A stretch of DNA of 64,000 nucleotides from Bradyrhizobium altum. Lineage in GTDB: Bacteria; Pseudomonadota; Alphaproteobacteria; Rhizobiales; Xanthobacteraceae. The translations under genes were made by a program, and so were the position numbers. The stretch spans positions 1 through 64,000 of the forward strand of contig NZ_JACMYP010000015.1 of assembly GCF_020889705.1 (NCBI RefSeq), read 5' to 3'. This document shows, in pieces, positions 51,039 to 59,707 of the stretch (position 1 is its first letter; each line of letters opens with the position of its first letter). The notes under the pieces are model-generated. The model searched no databases. It was given only the letters and a program-made list of their open reading frames with translations, and was not told the origin of the DNA.

Positions 51039-51524
51039 CTACGGTATCGACCAGCGATAGTCGCGCGGCGACATTCCGACGTGCTGACGGAAACGTCGCG
51101 CACAATGGCTCTGATCGGCAAAGCCGGCCGCCAGGGCGATTTCCGAAAGGGACAGGTCCGTGCTCGACAGCATTTCCATTGTTCGCTCGACCCGGCGTCG
51201 GATCAGGTAATCATGCGGCGTGAGGCCCACAGACTGCTTGAATGCGCGGACGAAGTAGCACACCGAAAGGTTCGCGAGCCTGGCCAGCGCTTCGACGCTG
51301 ATCCGCTGCTCGATGTTGGCGTCAATATATTCGCGAAGGCGCCGCAAGACTCTCGGAGACAATCCGCCTCGGACAAAGCCCTGAGCTGGCATGGCAGCGG
51401 CGCGATCGCCAATGCCAGCTGTAAGCAACTGTGGCACGGAACGCTCGGGATATCCTTCCGCGATTGAAGGCCGCAACAACAGCATCAAAGGCTCGATTTG
51501 TCGTTCGTCCATCGATTTGAGCAT
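51039..51524 (-). CDS. AraC-family transcription regulator (short, DNA-binding domain)
   Basis: A 161-aa protein whose C-terminal 100 residues are an AraC/XylS DNA-binding domain with two HTH motifs: RISVEALARLANLSVCYFVRAFKQSVG and LSEIALAAGFADQSHCARRFRQHVG, ending MSPRDYR. The N-terminal part is short (about 55 residues) and has no recognisable sensor domain, so it is a stand-alone DNA-binding form. ATG 51524 follows AGGA at 8 nt; the frame extends to 51596. It faces the transporter genes at 46-50 kb and may control them or the divergent response-regulator pair. Confidence 0.85.
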   Translation of the reverse strand: MLKSMDERQIEPLMLLLRPSIAEGYPERSVPQLLTAGIGDRAAAMPAQGFVRGGLSPRVLRRLREYIDANIEQRISVEALARLANLSVCYFVRAFKQSVGLTPHDYLIRRRVERTMEMLSSTDLSLSEIALAAGFADQSHCARRFRQHVGMSPRDYRWSIP

Positions 51525-51922
51525 GATTCGATTCCTGTTAGATCGCTTGCCGTCGCTCCCGGAGCACGGGAGCGTCCGATCACTTGATGTACACAAAGGT
51601 ACTTCGTCGTGCAGGTGAGGATGATAAATGCCCTCCGTCGTGCCAATCGTGCCTGGGTCTGGCTACAGCACACGTTGGTATGGGCGAAGCGCAGCAAGGA
51701 TGATCGATCTGTGAAAAACACGCACGCTTCGTACAAAAGGAGCGATCAGGCGGGCGTATCAAGCATTGCGGCGTGGGCCAATTGTTGCTGCCGGCCGCCG
51801 CCGATAATTTTCGCAGCGACAGCTCGGCTCGCCGGCCATACCTTCGTGTGGTGATGCAGAAGTCCGAGCTGTGGTATGGACGATGAAATGGATACTGATC
51901 CAGCTGCTGGATGAATTGTGAC
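51525..51922. other. divergent intergenic region
   Basis: About 400 nt between the AraC gene (minus) and the FixJ-type regulator (plus). Only poor-composition frames are seen. It should hold both promoters, but no clear -35/-10, sigma-54 site or FixK box was found. Confidence 0.4.
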
Positions 51923-52552
51923 ATGACCCAGGCGTCGGACGAGACCCCCATCGTGCATATCGTCGACGACGACGATTTGCTTCGTTTTGGGCTCGACAGC
52001 CTGCTTCGCTCGGTCGGTCTCAGCGCGCGAACCTATGCCTCGACCCATGAATTCCTTAAGGAAGACCGCCTGGATGGCCCCGGTTGCATCGTGCTCGATG
52101 TTCGTCTTCCTGGCACCAGCGGGCTCGACTTCCAAGAGGAGCTCGTGGCGTTGGGGATTCGCTTGCCGGTCGTCCTGATGACGGGGCACGGCGACATCCC
52201 GATGACGGTGCGCGCCATGAAGGCGGGCGCGGTCGACTTTCTGCCGAAGCCATTTCGCGAGCAGGATATGATCGATGCGGTTACGGTTGCCATCAATCGC
52301 GATCGGCTGCGGCGGGCAAGTGAGACCCAGACCGGCGCCGTCGTGGATCGCTATGCGACCCTGTCGCAGCGGGAACGTGAGGTCATGGCTCTGGTGACCA
52401 AAGGCAAGATGAACAAACAGATCGCTGCCGAGCTCGGCTTGAGCGAGGTCACAGTCAAGATCCATCGCGGCGCGGCAATGCGGAAGATGGAAGCCCGCTC
52501 ACTGGCCGACCTAGTTCGCATGGCGGATACCTTGGAGGACAGGACGCGATGA
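51923..52552 (+). CDS. FixJ-family response regulator (receiver + LuxR-type HTH)
   Basis: A 209-aa two-domain regulator. Receiver: VHIVDDDDLLRFG, phospho-acceptor Asp59 in CIVLDVRLPGTSG, VLMTGHGDIPMTVRAMKAGAVDF and LPKPFREQD. Output: LSQREREVMALVTKGKMNKQIAAELGLSEVTVKIHRG, a FixJ/NarL-type HTH. Start ATG 51923 is preferred over 51911, with a weak GGA upstream. It is followed after 83 nt by a lone receiver. The histidine kinase part of the 1,851-aa protein is the nearest candidate partner. Confidence 0.88.
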   Translation: MTQASDETPIVHIVDDDDLLRFGLDSLLRSVGLSARTYASTHEFLKEDRLDGPGCIVLDVRLPGTSGLDFQEELVALGIRLPVVLMTGHGDIPMTVRAMKAGAVDFLPKPFREQDMIDAVTVAINRDRLRRASETQTGAVVDRYATLSQREREVMALVTKGKMNKQIAAELGLSEVTVKIHRGAAMRKMEARSLADLVRMADTLEDRTR

Positions 52553-52635
52553 GCGGAAACCTGGACACACTGATCGCGCCAACTCATCCGGCGCCAGCAG
52601 GGGTCGCCCGCGGCCGGGCTCGCGAGGGCTGAAAC

Positions 52636-53004
52636 ATGGCTGCGGGGCATCTGATTTCGATTATCGACGATGATCCCTCGATGCGCGACGCACTAGCAGG
52701 GCTGATCCGGTCGCTGGGATACGATGTTCGTGTCTTCGCGTCGGCCGAAGCCTTTCTGGCGTCCGCCGAACTCGGGCGATTCTCATGCACGATCACCGAC
52801 ATCCAGATGCCGGGCATGAACGGGTTTGAGCTCAAGCGGGAGCTCGCTCTGCGCCGTGAAAGCATTCCCGTCATCATGATCACCGCCCGCGCCGAACCTG
52901 ATCTCGAGGAAGAAGCCAAGTCGAGCGGGACCACCTGCTTCCTGCGCAAGCCGTTTGACGCAGCGACGCTGGTCGGCTGCCTCGAGCGGGCAATCGGCGG
53001 CTAA
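52636..53004 (+). CDS. single-domain response regulator receiver
   Basis: A 122-aa receiver-only protein with acidic pair IIDDDPSMRD, phospho-acceptor Asp55 in CTITDIQMPGMNG, VIMITARAEP and FLRKPFDA. It lacks an output domain. It repeats the pairing seen at 12900/13461, namely a FixJ-type regulator plus a lone receiver. Probably a phosphate sink or intermediate in the same relay. Confidence 0.85.
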   Translation: MAAGHLISIIDDDPSMRDALAGLIRSLGYDVRVFASAEAFLASAELGRFSCTITDIQMPGMNGFELKRELALRRESIPVIMITARAEPDLEEEAKSSGTTCFLRKPFDAATLVGCLERAIGG

Positions 53005-53189
53005 GGCGGACACAAGTCATATTGCGCCGGCCTGATGGGCAAGCGCGGCCGCCTGCGTGCGCCTCAACCGGCCGTCAATCTGCGCCGGTATCTGATACCA
53101 AGACTGCTTCACGCGCCCCAATCGGCTCATTCGTCTCCGGCAAGAAAGAAGCTGCGCTCGAGCATGGCCTTGCAGTAACCTGAAACAAA

Positions 53190-53847
53190 CGTCCTGCTCG
53201 CACCATCCCATGGGTGCCGACATCGTCGACCCAAGTGGAGCACCGGTCGCCCCCGGAACGGTCGGTGAGCTTGCGTTGCGGCAAGCCTCAATCGGATGAT
53301 CAAAAGCCTCTGGAAGACGAACGATACATTCAAAGTTATTGGAGCACTCTCCCGGACCTGTGGGTCCACGGCGATTTCGCCCAAACGCGGAGAGGACGGC
53401 TTGTTTTACATTCTCGGCCACTCCGACGACACGATCAAAATATCCGGAAAGCGCATGGGGCCTGCACAGATTGAAGGATTGCTCACGCCCACCGGGAAGG
53501 TGTCTGAGGCCGCAGCCGTTGGTGTTGCCGATCCAGTGAAGGGATCAGCGATCGTGTGCGGTTGCGATCCAATACCGGGAATTGAGGGCAATGCAGTCCT
53601 GGAAATTGAGCTGACTCAGGCGGCGGTTGAGCGAATGGGCGCTTCCTACCGCCCGCGTCGAATCCTGTTCCTCAATGACCTCCCGCGCACGCGCAAGATG
53701 AAGGTAATGCGCCGGGTGCTGCGTGCTTTGCTTGAAGGGAGCGATCTCGGGGATTTGTCGTCTCTGTCTAATCCGAGTCAGTGGCCGCGCTGCGGGACAA
53801 GATCGTCGACCTTGCATAGCCTCAACGACGCCACGTTGACGCAATAA
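53190..53847 (+). pseudogene. C-terminal remnant of an acyl/acetyl-CoA synthetase
   Basis: Pieces of an AMP-forming acyl-CoA synthetase are readable in three frames. First MGADIVDPSGAPVAPGTVGELALRQ (53214 on), then SYWSTLPDLWVHGDFA in a second frame (around 53335), then the C-terminal domain from about 53390: GLFYILGHSDDTIKISGKRMGP, TGKVSEAAAVGVADP, YRPRRILFLNDLPRTRKMKVMRRVLRAL. The conserved acyl-lysine region (RTRKMK) is still present. The whole N-terminal two thirds is gone and at least two frameshifts occur, so it is not functional as an enzyme. The last 183-codon frame could still be translated from ATG 53296. Confidence 0.75.
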
Positions 53848-53984
53848 ACTGTTGGCCCTCCGCAGCCACGCGGTCAAAAAGGCTCATCGGAGGCCCCGAG
53901 AAGCTGCAAAACCTCTGCCCGGAAGCAACTTTTAAAGGCGAGAATCCAGCAGAGTTCGCAGTTTTATTCTGAATGGTGGCAAAA

Positions 53985-54059
53985 TGGCGCTCCCTAGGGG
54001 AATCGAACCCCTGTTTCAGCCTTGAGAGGGCCGCGTCCTAACCGCTAGACGAAGGGAGC
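53985..54059 (-). tRNA. tRNA-Glu (anticodon CTC)
   Basis: On the minus strand a full cloverleaf can be folded. The acceptor GCTCCCT pairs with AGGGAGC; the D-arm contains GTCTAGCGGTTAGGAC. The anticodon stem CGGCC/GGCTG holds loop CTCTCAA, giving anticodon CTC. The T-arm is AGGGG-TTCGATT-CCCCT. The discriminator is G and CCA is encoded (53985-53987). Anticodon and identity elements indicate glutamate. Confidence 0.95.
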
Positions 54060-54569
54060 GTTGAGGGGGAAGGCAATAGCCTTGAAATCGGCCTGCCGCA
54101 AGATGGCTTGTGCGTTGCGGCGGGGATTTTGTCACCCATGCTTACCGCGCCGTGCCGGCGATTTCGGCACCGGAGCAGCCCTGGAACGCCCCCTGCGCCC
54201 TGCGGGCCTCAGCGCGCCGCACCCGCACAGACCAGCGATGCGGCCGCGCCGCGCGCATGATGGCCACCTCCGGATGTCATGTCTGCATCGTGCACGGCCC
54301 TGCTTTCGCCAAACGGAAATGCAAAACACCTGGCTGTGAAGTCACCCGACGGCCTGCCTCTGCTAACATCGCCGCTCTTCACCATGCCGCGCCGGGCAAG
54401 GCGCTCGAGACGCGAGAGGAGTGCTTGGAACAAAGCGCAAGCCCGCAGGCACGACAATTTGGCTCACGAAATATCTTGGCAAAAACAAACATCAACGCGG
54501 CCGCAGGCCATGGAAGACGTTCCGCCCTGCCCGCACCGGTCAATAGCTTAAGCAGAGCGAGGACAGACC
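54060..54569. other. gap between tRNA-Glu and the molybdo-oxidoreductase operon
   Basis: About 510 nt. No frame with convincing coding features. The final 100 nt should contain the promoter of the iorAB-like genes; GAGCGAGGACAG before ATG 54570 provides the ribosome site. No integrase or attachment-site repeat next to the tRNA was seen. Confidence 0.4.
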
Positions 54570-55022
54570 ATGATCAAACTAAAAATCAACGGCCAGGAAC
54601 AGAATTGGGACGGCGACCCGGATCTTTCGCTGCTGTGGTATCTGCGTGACGAAGCCGGCCTCACCGGCACCAAGTACGGCTGCGGCCAGGCGCTGTGCGG
54701 CGCCTGCACCGTGGTCATCGACAAGGAGGCGGTGCGCGCCTGCATCACCTCGGTCTCCGACGTCGCCGGCCGCGAGGTCACCACCATCGAGGGGCTGCAC
54801 CCGACCGGCGACCATCCGGTGCAGAAGGCGTGGCGCCAGGTCAATGTTCCGCAGTGCGGCTACTGCCAGGCCGGCCAGATCATGCAGGCCGCGGCGCTGC
54901 TGGACCAGAACCCGAAGCCCAACCACGACCAGATCCGCGAAGCCATGTCGGGCAACATCTGCCGCTGCGGTTGCTACCAGCGGATCGAGAATGCCGTCCA
55001 TCTCGCATCGACGGGGGTGTGA
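54570..55022 (+). CDS. iorA: isoquinoline 1-oxidoreductase-like small subunit (2Fe-2S)
   Basis: A 150-aa iron-sulfur subunit of a xanthine-oxidase-family enzyme. The first cluster (plant ferredoxin type) uses Cys38, Cys43, Cys46 and Cys58; the second, near the molybdenum, uses Cys96, Cys99, Cys131 and Cys133 (CGYC ... CRC). Length is typical of the stand-alone small subunit of two-component oxidoreductases such as isoquinoline 1-oxidoreductase or aldehyde dehydrogenases that pass electrons to a cytochrome. One base separates its stop from the large-subunit ATG. It has no signal peptide and would be exported with the Tat substrate partner. Confidence 0.88.
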   Translation: MIKLKINGQEQNWDGDPDLSLLWYLRDEAGLTGTKYGCGQALCGACTVVIDKEAVRACITSVSDVAGREVTTIEGLHPTGDHPVQKAWRQVNVPQCGYCQAGQIMQAAALLDQNPKPNHDQIREAMSGNICRCGCYQRIENAVHLASTGV

Positions 55023-55023
55023 C

Positions 55024-57339
55024 ATGAACATCCGCACCAATCCGAACAGACTTCGCGGCTTCGAGAAGCACGTGAAGGTCGAGAATCTTTCGCGCCGCAG
55101 CATCCTCAAGGGTCTCGGCATCGCCGGCTCTTTCGTGCTCGCCGCGCCCGTGATGACACGGCAGGCGTTCGCCTATGAGACCGGCGCGGGCAAGATGCCG
55201 CACGGCGTCGTGGTCGATCCGCGCGTGTTCGTCGCGATCGCCCCCGACGGCGTCGTCACCATCCTGGCGCACCGCGCCGAGATGGGCACCGGCGTGCGCA
55301 CCAGCCTGCCCTTGATCGTCGCCGAGGAAATGGAGGCCGACTGGTCGCGCGTCCATGTCCAGCAGGCGCATGGCGACGAGGTCAAGTTCGGCAACCAGGA
55401 CACCGACGGCTCGCGCAGCACGCGGCACTATCTGATCCCGATGCGCCAGATCGGCGCCTCCGCGCGTTCGATGTTGGAAGCCGCCGCCGCCAAGAAATGG
55501 GGCGTGCCGGTGACCGAGGTGAAGGCGCAGAACCATGAGGTTGTGCACACCTCAAGTGGCCGCAAGATCGGCTTCGGCGATCTCGCCGCCGATGCCGCCA
55601 AGGAGTCGGTGCCGAGCGTTGAAGGTCTCAAGCTGAAGGATCCGAAGGACTTCCGCTATCTCGGCAAGGGCCAGGTCTCGATCGTCGACCTGCACGACAT
55701 CACCACCGGCAAGGCGCATTACGGCGCCGATACCCGCCTGCCCGGCCTGAAATATGCGGTCATCGCCCGCCCGCCGGTCACCGGCGGCAAGGTCAAGTCG
55801 TTCGATGACAGCGCGGCGATGAAGGTGCCCGGCGTCGAGAAGGTCATGGAGGTCAAAGGCTGGCCGTGGCCGTCCAAGTTCCAGCCGCTCGGCGGCGTGG
55901 CCGTGATCGCGCGCAACACCGGCGCTGCGATCAAGGGCCGCGACGCGCTGAAAATCGTCTGGGATGACGGCGCCAACGCCAAATACGACTCGGTGACCTA
56001 TCGTGCGTCGCTCGAGGAAGCCGCGCGCAAGCCGGGCCTCATCGTGCGCAAGGAAGGCGACGTCGATGCGGCCCTGAAGAGTGCCGACAAGGTGATCGTC
56101 GGCGAATACTATCTGCCGCATCTCGCCCATGTCAGCATGGAGCCGCCGGTCGCGGTGGCCGACGTCAAGGGCGACAAGGCCGAGATCTGGGCGCCCGTGC
56201 AGAGTCCCGGTGGCACCCGCGAGGATGTCGCCAAGACCCTCGGCATCCCCGAGGACAATGTCACCGTCAACGTGACGCTGCTCGGCGGCGGCTTCGGCCG
56301 CAAGTCGAAATGCGATTTCGCGCTCGAGGCGGCGTTGCTGTCGAAGGAACTCGGCGCGCCGGTCAAGGTGCAGTGGACCCGTGAGGACGACGTCCATCAC
56401 GACTTCCTGCATACCGTCTCCGTGGAACGGATCGAGGCCGGTCTCGACAAGAGCGGCAAGGTGATTGCGTGGCGGCACCGCAGCGTGGCGCCGACCATCG
56501 CCTCGACCTTCGCCGCCGGCGCCAACCACGAAGCGCCGTTCGAGCTCGGTATGGGCCTGATCGACAATCCGTTCGAGATCGCCAATCTGCAATGCGAGAA
56601 TCCGGAAGCGGCCGCGTTCACGCGCATCGGCTGGTTCCGCTCGGTCTCCAACATCCCGCGTGCCTTCGCGGTGCAATCCATGGTCGGGGAAATCGCGCAT
56701 GCGACGGGCCGCGACCAGAAGGACATGCTGCTGGAACTGATCGGAAGCCCGCGGATCGTCAACCTGTCCTCGGTGAAGGATCCCTGGAACTACGGCGAGC
56801 CCTATGACAGCTACCCGATCGACACCGCGCGGCTGCGCAAGGTGGTCGAACTGGTCGCCGAGAAGGGCGAGTGGGGCCGTACCGTGCCGAAAGGCCATGG
56901 TCTCGGCATCGCCGTGCATCGTTCCTTCGTCAGCTACATCGCGACCATCGTCGAGGTGGCTGTTGACGACAAGGGCAAGCTCACGGTGCCGCGGGTCGAC
57001 ACCGCGATCGATTGCGGCACCTACGTCAACCCGGAGCGGATCGCCTCGCAGATCGAAGGCGCCGCGATCATGGGGCTCAGCCTCGCCAAATATGGCGAGA
57101 TCAGCTTCAAGGACGGCAAGGTGCAGCAGAGCAATTTCGACGACTTCCCGGTGATCCGGATCGACGAGTCGCCTGCGATCACCAACGTCTACATCGTGCC
57201 GCCCGGGGCAGACACTCCGCCCAGCGGCGTCGGCGAGCCCGGCGTGCCGCCGTTCGCACCGGCCCTGAGCAACGCGATCTTTGCCGCCACCGGAAAGCGC
57301 ATTCGGGCGCTTCCGATCGGCAAGCAGCTGGAGACCTGA
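55024..57339 (+). CDS. iorB: isoquinoline 1-oxidoreductase-like large molybdopterin subunit
   Basis: A 771-aa molybdenum-cofactor subunit with a twin-arginine signal ([21 protein letters not shown], about residues 23-44), so the complex is periplasmic. The aldehyde oxidase/xanthine dehydrogenase domains follow: [44 protein letters not shown], the cofactor loop [21 protein letters not shown], and the catalytic Glu region [22 protein letters not shown] near the C-terminus. No FAD subunit gene is present, as expected for the IorAB type, where electrons leave through cytochrome c. The natural substrate (N-heterocycle or aldehyde) is unknown. Coding runs from 55024; longer readings in another frame from 54646 are shadows of the small subunit. 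Confidence 0.9.
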   Translation: MNIRTNPNRLRGFEKHVKVENLSRRSILKGLGIAGSFVLAAPVMTRQAFAYETGAGKMPHGVVVDPRVFVAIAPDGVVTILAHRAEMGTGVRTSLPLIVAEEMEADWSRVHVQQAHGDEVKFGNQDTDGSRSTRHYLIPMRQIGASARSMLEAAAAKKWGVPVTEVKAQNHEVVHTSSGRKIGFGDLAADAAKESVPSVEGLKLKDPKDFRYLGKGQVSIVDLHDITTGKAHYGADTRLPGLKYAVIARPPVTGGKVKSFDDSAAMKVPGVEKVMEVKGWPWPSKFQPLGGVAVIARNTGAAIKGRDALKIVWDDGANAKYDSVTYRASLEEAARKPGLIVRKEGDVDAALKSADKVIVGEYYLPHLAHVSMEPPVAVADVKGDKAEIWAPVQSPGGTREDVAKTLGIPEDNVTVNVTLLGGGFGRKSKCDFALEAALLSKELGAPVKVQWTREDDVHHDFLHTVSVERIEAGLDKSGKVIAWRHRSVAPTIASTFAAGANHEAPFELGMGLIDNPFEIANLQCENPEAAAFTRIGWFRSVSNIPRAFAVQSMVGEIAHATGRDQKDMLLELIGSPRIVNLSSVKDPWNYGEPYDSYPIDTARLRKVVELVAEKGEWGRTVPKGHGLGIAVHRSFVSYIATIVEVAVDDKGKLTVPRVDTAIDCGTYVNPERIASQIEGAAIMGLSLAKYGEISFKDGKVQQSNFDDFPVIRIDESPAITNVYIVPPGADTPPSGVGEPGVPPFAPALSNAIFAATGKRIRALPIGKQLET

Positions 57340-57382
57340 GGCAGGAACGTTAGCTGAAGCGGGCCGTTCTCATCGATCCGAG

Positions 57383-57427
57383 GCATGATCCGGAAAAGTG
57401 CGAAGCGGTTTTCCGAGAAGATCATGC
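57383..57427. repeat. intergenic palindromic repeat with GCATGATC arms
   Basis: The 45-bp element begins GCATGATCCGGAAAA and ends with the complementary TTTTCCG...GATCATGC. I recall this as a high-copy extragenic repeat in Bradyrhizobium/Rhodopseudomonas genomes. A short derivative occurs at 57755-57776. Confidence 0.65.
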
Positions 57428-57440
57428 CCCAGCAAATCAG

Positions 57441-57468
57441 CTAAAGCGCGATCTAGATCGCGCTTTAG
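57441..57468. repeat. perfect 28-bp palindrome
   Basis: Arm CTAAAGCGCGATCT followed directly by its exact reverse complement, ending 12 nt before the start of the next gene. It can fold into a 14-bp stem without a loop, or may be a protein site. It overlaps the 5' leader of the small secreted protein gene. Confidence 0.65.
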
Positions 57469-57480
57469 AGGAGCAGATCG

Positions 57481-57753
57481 ATGAGAACCCCACCTCGAAA
57501 ATTCCAGACGCTCGCAGCGATCTTGTCCGCGGGCATCTTGCTTTTTGCGACACAGACAGCGTTTGCGCAGAGCACCTCGCCGCCGAGCACGACCGCGACG
57601 CGTCCAGCGAAAGTGCTGCCCGACCAGACCTCGGTTCCGAGCAGCGGCCCACCTTCGACCACCGGCCAAACCACAGGCGAGGCCACCCGTGATCCCACGA
57701 TCAAGAAGATGAACGAGGACGAGAAGCAGAAGGTCGATACCAAGGGCAAGTAG
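57481..57753 (+). CDS. small secreted Pro/Thr/Ser-rich hypothetical protein
   Basis: A 90-aa protein with a signal peptide (FQTLAAILSAGILLFATQTAFAQ) and a low-complexity, probably disordered mature part (STSPPSTTATRPAKVLPD, GPPSTTGQTTGEATRDP) that ends in a highly charged KKMNEDEKQKVDTKGK. No domain is recognised. GAGGAG lies 7 nt before the ATG. It is bracketed by palindromic repeats. Confidence 0.65.
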   Translation: MRTPPRKFQTLAAILSAGILLFATQTAFAQSTSPPSTTATRPAKVLPDQTSVPSSGPPSTTGQTTGEATRDPTIKKMNEDEKQKVDTKGK

Positions 57754-57754
57754 C

Positions 57755-57776
57755 GCATGATCCGGAAGGATCATGC
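57755..57776. repeat. short copy of the GCATGATC repeat
   Basis: GCATGATCC-GGAA-GGATCATGC, a perfect dyad that looks like an internally deleted copy of the 57383-57427 element. Confidence 0.6.
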
Positions 57777-57794
57777 TGAAAGCCAAGGCGGACC

Positions 57795-57827
57795 GGGAAG
57801 CGGCGGTCTCCCCAACCGCCGCTTCCC
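57795..57827. terminator. strong hairpin between convergent genes
   Basis: Thirteen-base arms (GGGAAGCGGCGGT and its complement) around a 7-nt loop, located between the small secreted protein gene and the convergent PQQ dehydrogenase. No U-run is present, so it is a probable transcript-end structure, not a classic intrinsic terminator. Confidence 0.5.
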
Positions 57828-57910
57828 GATCGCATCGCCCCCTATCGGTGAGAAGCGCTTTCTGGAGCCTCGGCTCTGCTTCAATAGAACCAAAGCTCCG
57901 ATCGCGTGCC

Positions 57911-59641
57911 TTACTTCTTGTCGAGCGCGAACACCCAGATCACGCCGCCTTGCGGGACGTTGTTCTCGAAGCCCGCAACCTTACCGGCGAGCGCATCCTG
58001 GATGCGCTGCGCGTCGACGCCCCAGCCCGACTGGACCGCGATGTATTGCGTTCCATCGACCTCATAGGACATCGGCATCGCCATGATGCCGGAGTTGGTC
58101 TTCTGCTCCCACAACAGCTCGCCGGTCTTGGCGTTGAAGATGCGGAACATCCGGTCATTGGTGCCGCCAGCGAGAACCAGGTCGCCCGCGGTCGCCGTCA
58201 CCGAGCCGAACAGCTGCGAAGTCTTGAAGTCGTGCTGCCAGACCTTCTTGCCGGTGGCCGGATCCCACGCCTGCAACTCGCCGAAATGATCGGCGTTCGG
58301 TGCCGGCGTTAGCCCGATGTCCTCCGGCTTGGTGCCGAGCCAGAGCTGGCCGGGAACCAAGGGCTGCTTCTCGCCCGTGAAGCCGCCGCAGAAGTTCTCG
58401 TTGGCGGGAACGTAGACGAGCTTGGTGCTCTGGCTGTACGCCGCCGACGGCCAGTCCTTGCCGCCCCACAGCGACGGGCAGAACTCGACCCGCTTGCCGA
58501 TCACCGGCTTGTGCTCGGGATCGACGATCGGCCGGCCGGTCTCGGCCTCGATGCCCTTCCAGACATTGGTCTTCACGAACGGCCAGCCGGACACGTAGTT
58601 GATCTTGTCGGGCTTGTTCTCGAGCACCCAGAAGATCGCGTCGCGTCCCGGGTGGATCAGGCTCTTGAACGAGCGTCCGTCACGCTGCAGGTCGACCAGC
58701 ATCGGCGCATCGACCTCGTCCCAGTCCCAGGAATCGTTCTGGTGATACTGGAAGTGCTTCTTGATCTTGCCCGTCTCGGGATCGAGGCCGATCACCGAGC
58801 TCGTGTAGAGGTTGTCGCCGGCGTGAGCCGAGCCCGGCCACGGCGCAGCGTTGCCGACGCCCCAAAGGATCGTCTTGTTGTCCTTGTCGTAGGTGCCGGT
58901 CATCCAGGCCGATCCACCGCCCGACTTCCAGTCGTCGCCGCTCCAGGTCTCGTGCCCGGGCTCGCCTTCGCCGGGGATGGTGAAGGTGCGCCAGAGCTCT
59001 TTGCCGCTCTCGGCATCGTAGGCGACGACATAGCCGCGCACGCCGAACTCACCGCCGGAGCCGCCGACGATCACCTTGCCGTCGACCACCAGCGGCATCA
59101 GCGTCAGATACTGACCCTTCTTGTAGTCCTGGACCTTGGTGTCCCAGACCACCTTGCCGGTCTTGGCGTCGAGCGCGACGACATGGTCGTCGGTGGTAGC
59201 GAAGTAGACCTTGTCCTGCCACAGGCCGACGCCACGGCTGGTCGGATGCAGCTGGAACAGATCGTCGGGAAGCTGCCGCTTGTAGCGCCAGTATTCCTCG
59301 CCGGTCTTGGCGTTGAGCGCGATCACCTGCCCCATCGGGGTCGCGGCGAACATCACGCCATTGTTGACGATCGGCGGCGCCTCATGGCCCTCGATGACGC
59401 CGGTCGAGAAAGTCCAGACCGCCTTGAGGTCCTTGACGTTGGAGGTGTTGATCTGGTTGAGCGGACTGTACCCCTGTCCGTCATAGGTCCGGCGATACAG
59501 CATCCAGTTGCCGGGTTCGGGATTTTCGAGACGCGCAGAGGTGACGGAACTGTAGTTTTCGATCGACCCTGCGACGGCGTAGGTCGAAATGAGGCACGTG
59601 AATGCGACACAACTCGACAGTAACCACTGCTTGCTTGTCAT
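57911..59641 (-). CDS. PQQ-dependent alcohol dehydrogenase, lanthanide-type active site
   Basis: A 576-aa periplasmic quinoprotein with a signal peptide (WLLSSCVAFTCLISTYAVAGS). The eight-bladed propeller shows repeated tryptophan-docking motifs such as AKTGEEYWRYK, AKTGKVVWDTK, AESGKELWR and AKTGELLWEQK. The active site reads WDWD at residues 305-308: Asp306 is the catalytic base position and Asp308 the extra Asp found in lanthanide-dependent XoxF/ExaF-type enzymes. The vicinal Cys-Cys that sits near PQQ in methanol dehydrogenases is absent (the region reads LHPTSRGVGLW). No cytochrome c (xoxG) or xoxJ gene is adjacent. A Rieske-type protein gene lies 66 nt upstream on the same strand. Substrate unknown. 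Confidence 0.88.
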   Translation of the reverse strand: MTSKQWLLSSCVAFTCLISTYAVAGSIENYSSVTSARLENPEPGNWMLYRRTYDGQGYSPLNQINTSNVKDLKAVWTFSTGVIEGHEAPPIVNNGVMFAATPMGQVIALNAKTGEEYWRYKRQLPDDLFQLHPTSRGVGLWQDKVYFATTDDHVVALDAKTGKVVWDTKVQDYKKGQYLTLMPLVVDGKVIVGGSGGEFGVRGYVVAYDAESGKELWRTFTIPGEGEPGHETWSGDDWKSGGGSAWMTGTYDKDNKTILWGVGNAAPWPGSAHAGDNLYTSSVIGLDPETGKIKKHFQYHQNDSWDWDEVDAPMLVDLQRDGRSFKSLIHPGRDAIFWVLENKPDKINYVSGWPFVKTNVWKGIEAETGRPIVDPEHKPVIGKRVEFCPSLWGGKDWPSAAYSQSTKLVYVPANENFCGGFTGEKQPLVPGQLWLGTKPEDIGLTPAPNADHFGELQAWDPATGKKVWQHDFKTSQLFGSVTATAGDLVLAGGTNDRMFRIFNAKTGELLWEQKTNSGIMAMPMSYEVDGTQYIAVQSGWGVDAQRIQDALAGKVAGFENNVPQGGVIWVFALDKK

Positions 59642-59707
59642 GAGATGCTACCTCCCTGCTCTGTTTTGTTTTTTCAGCTTAGGTCATGCAGAAATCCCGA
59701 TGTGGCC

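Noticed and set aside
53985..54059. tRNA-Glu as an integration site of a mobile island
   Set aside because: No integrase, no repeated tRNA 3' end and no change in gene type at the boundary could be seen.
54646..57339. 897-aa frame for the molybdopterin subunit
   Set aside because: The extra N-terminus is the small-subunit gene in a wrong frame; the Tat signal starts after ATG 55024.
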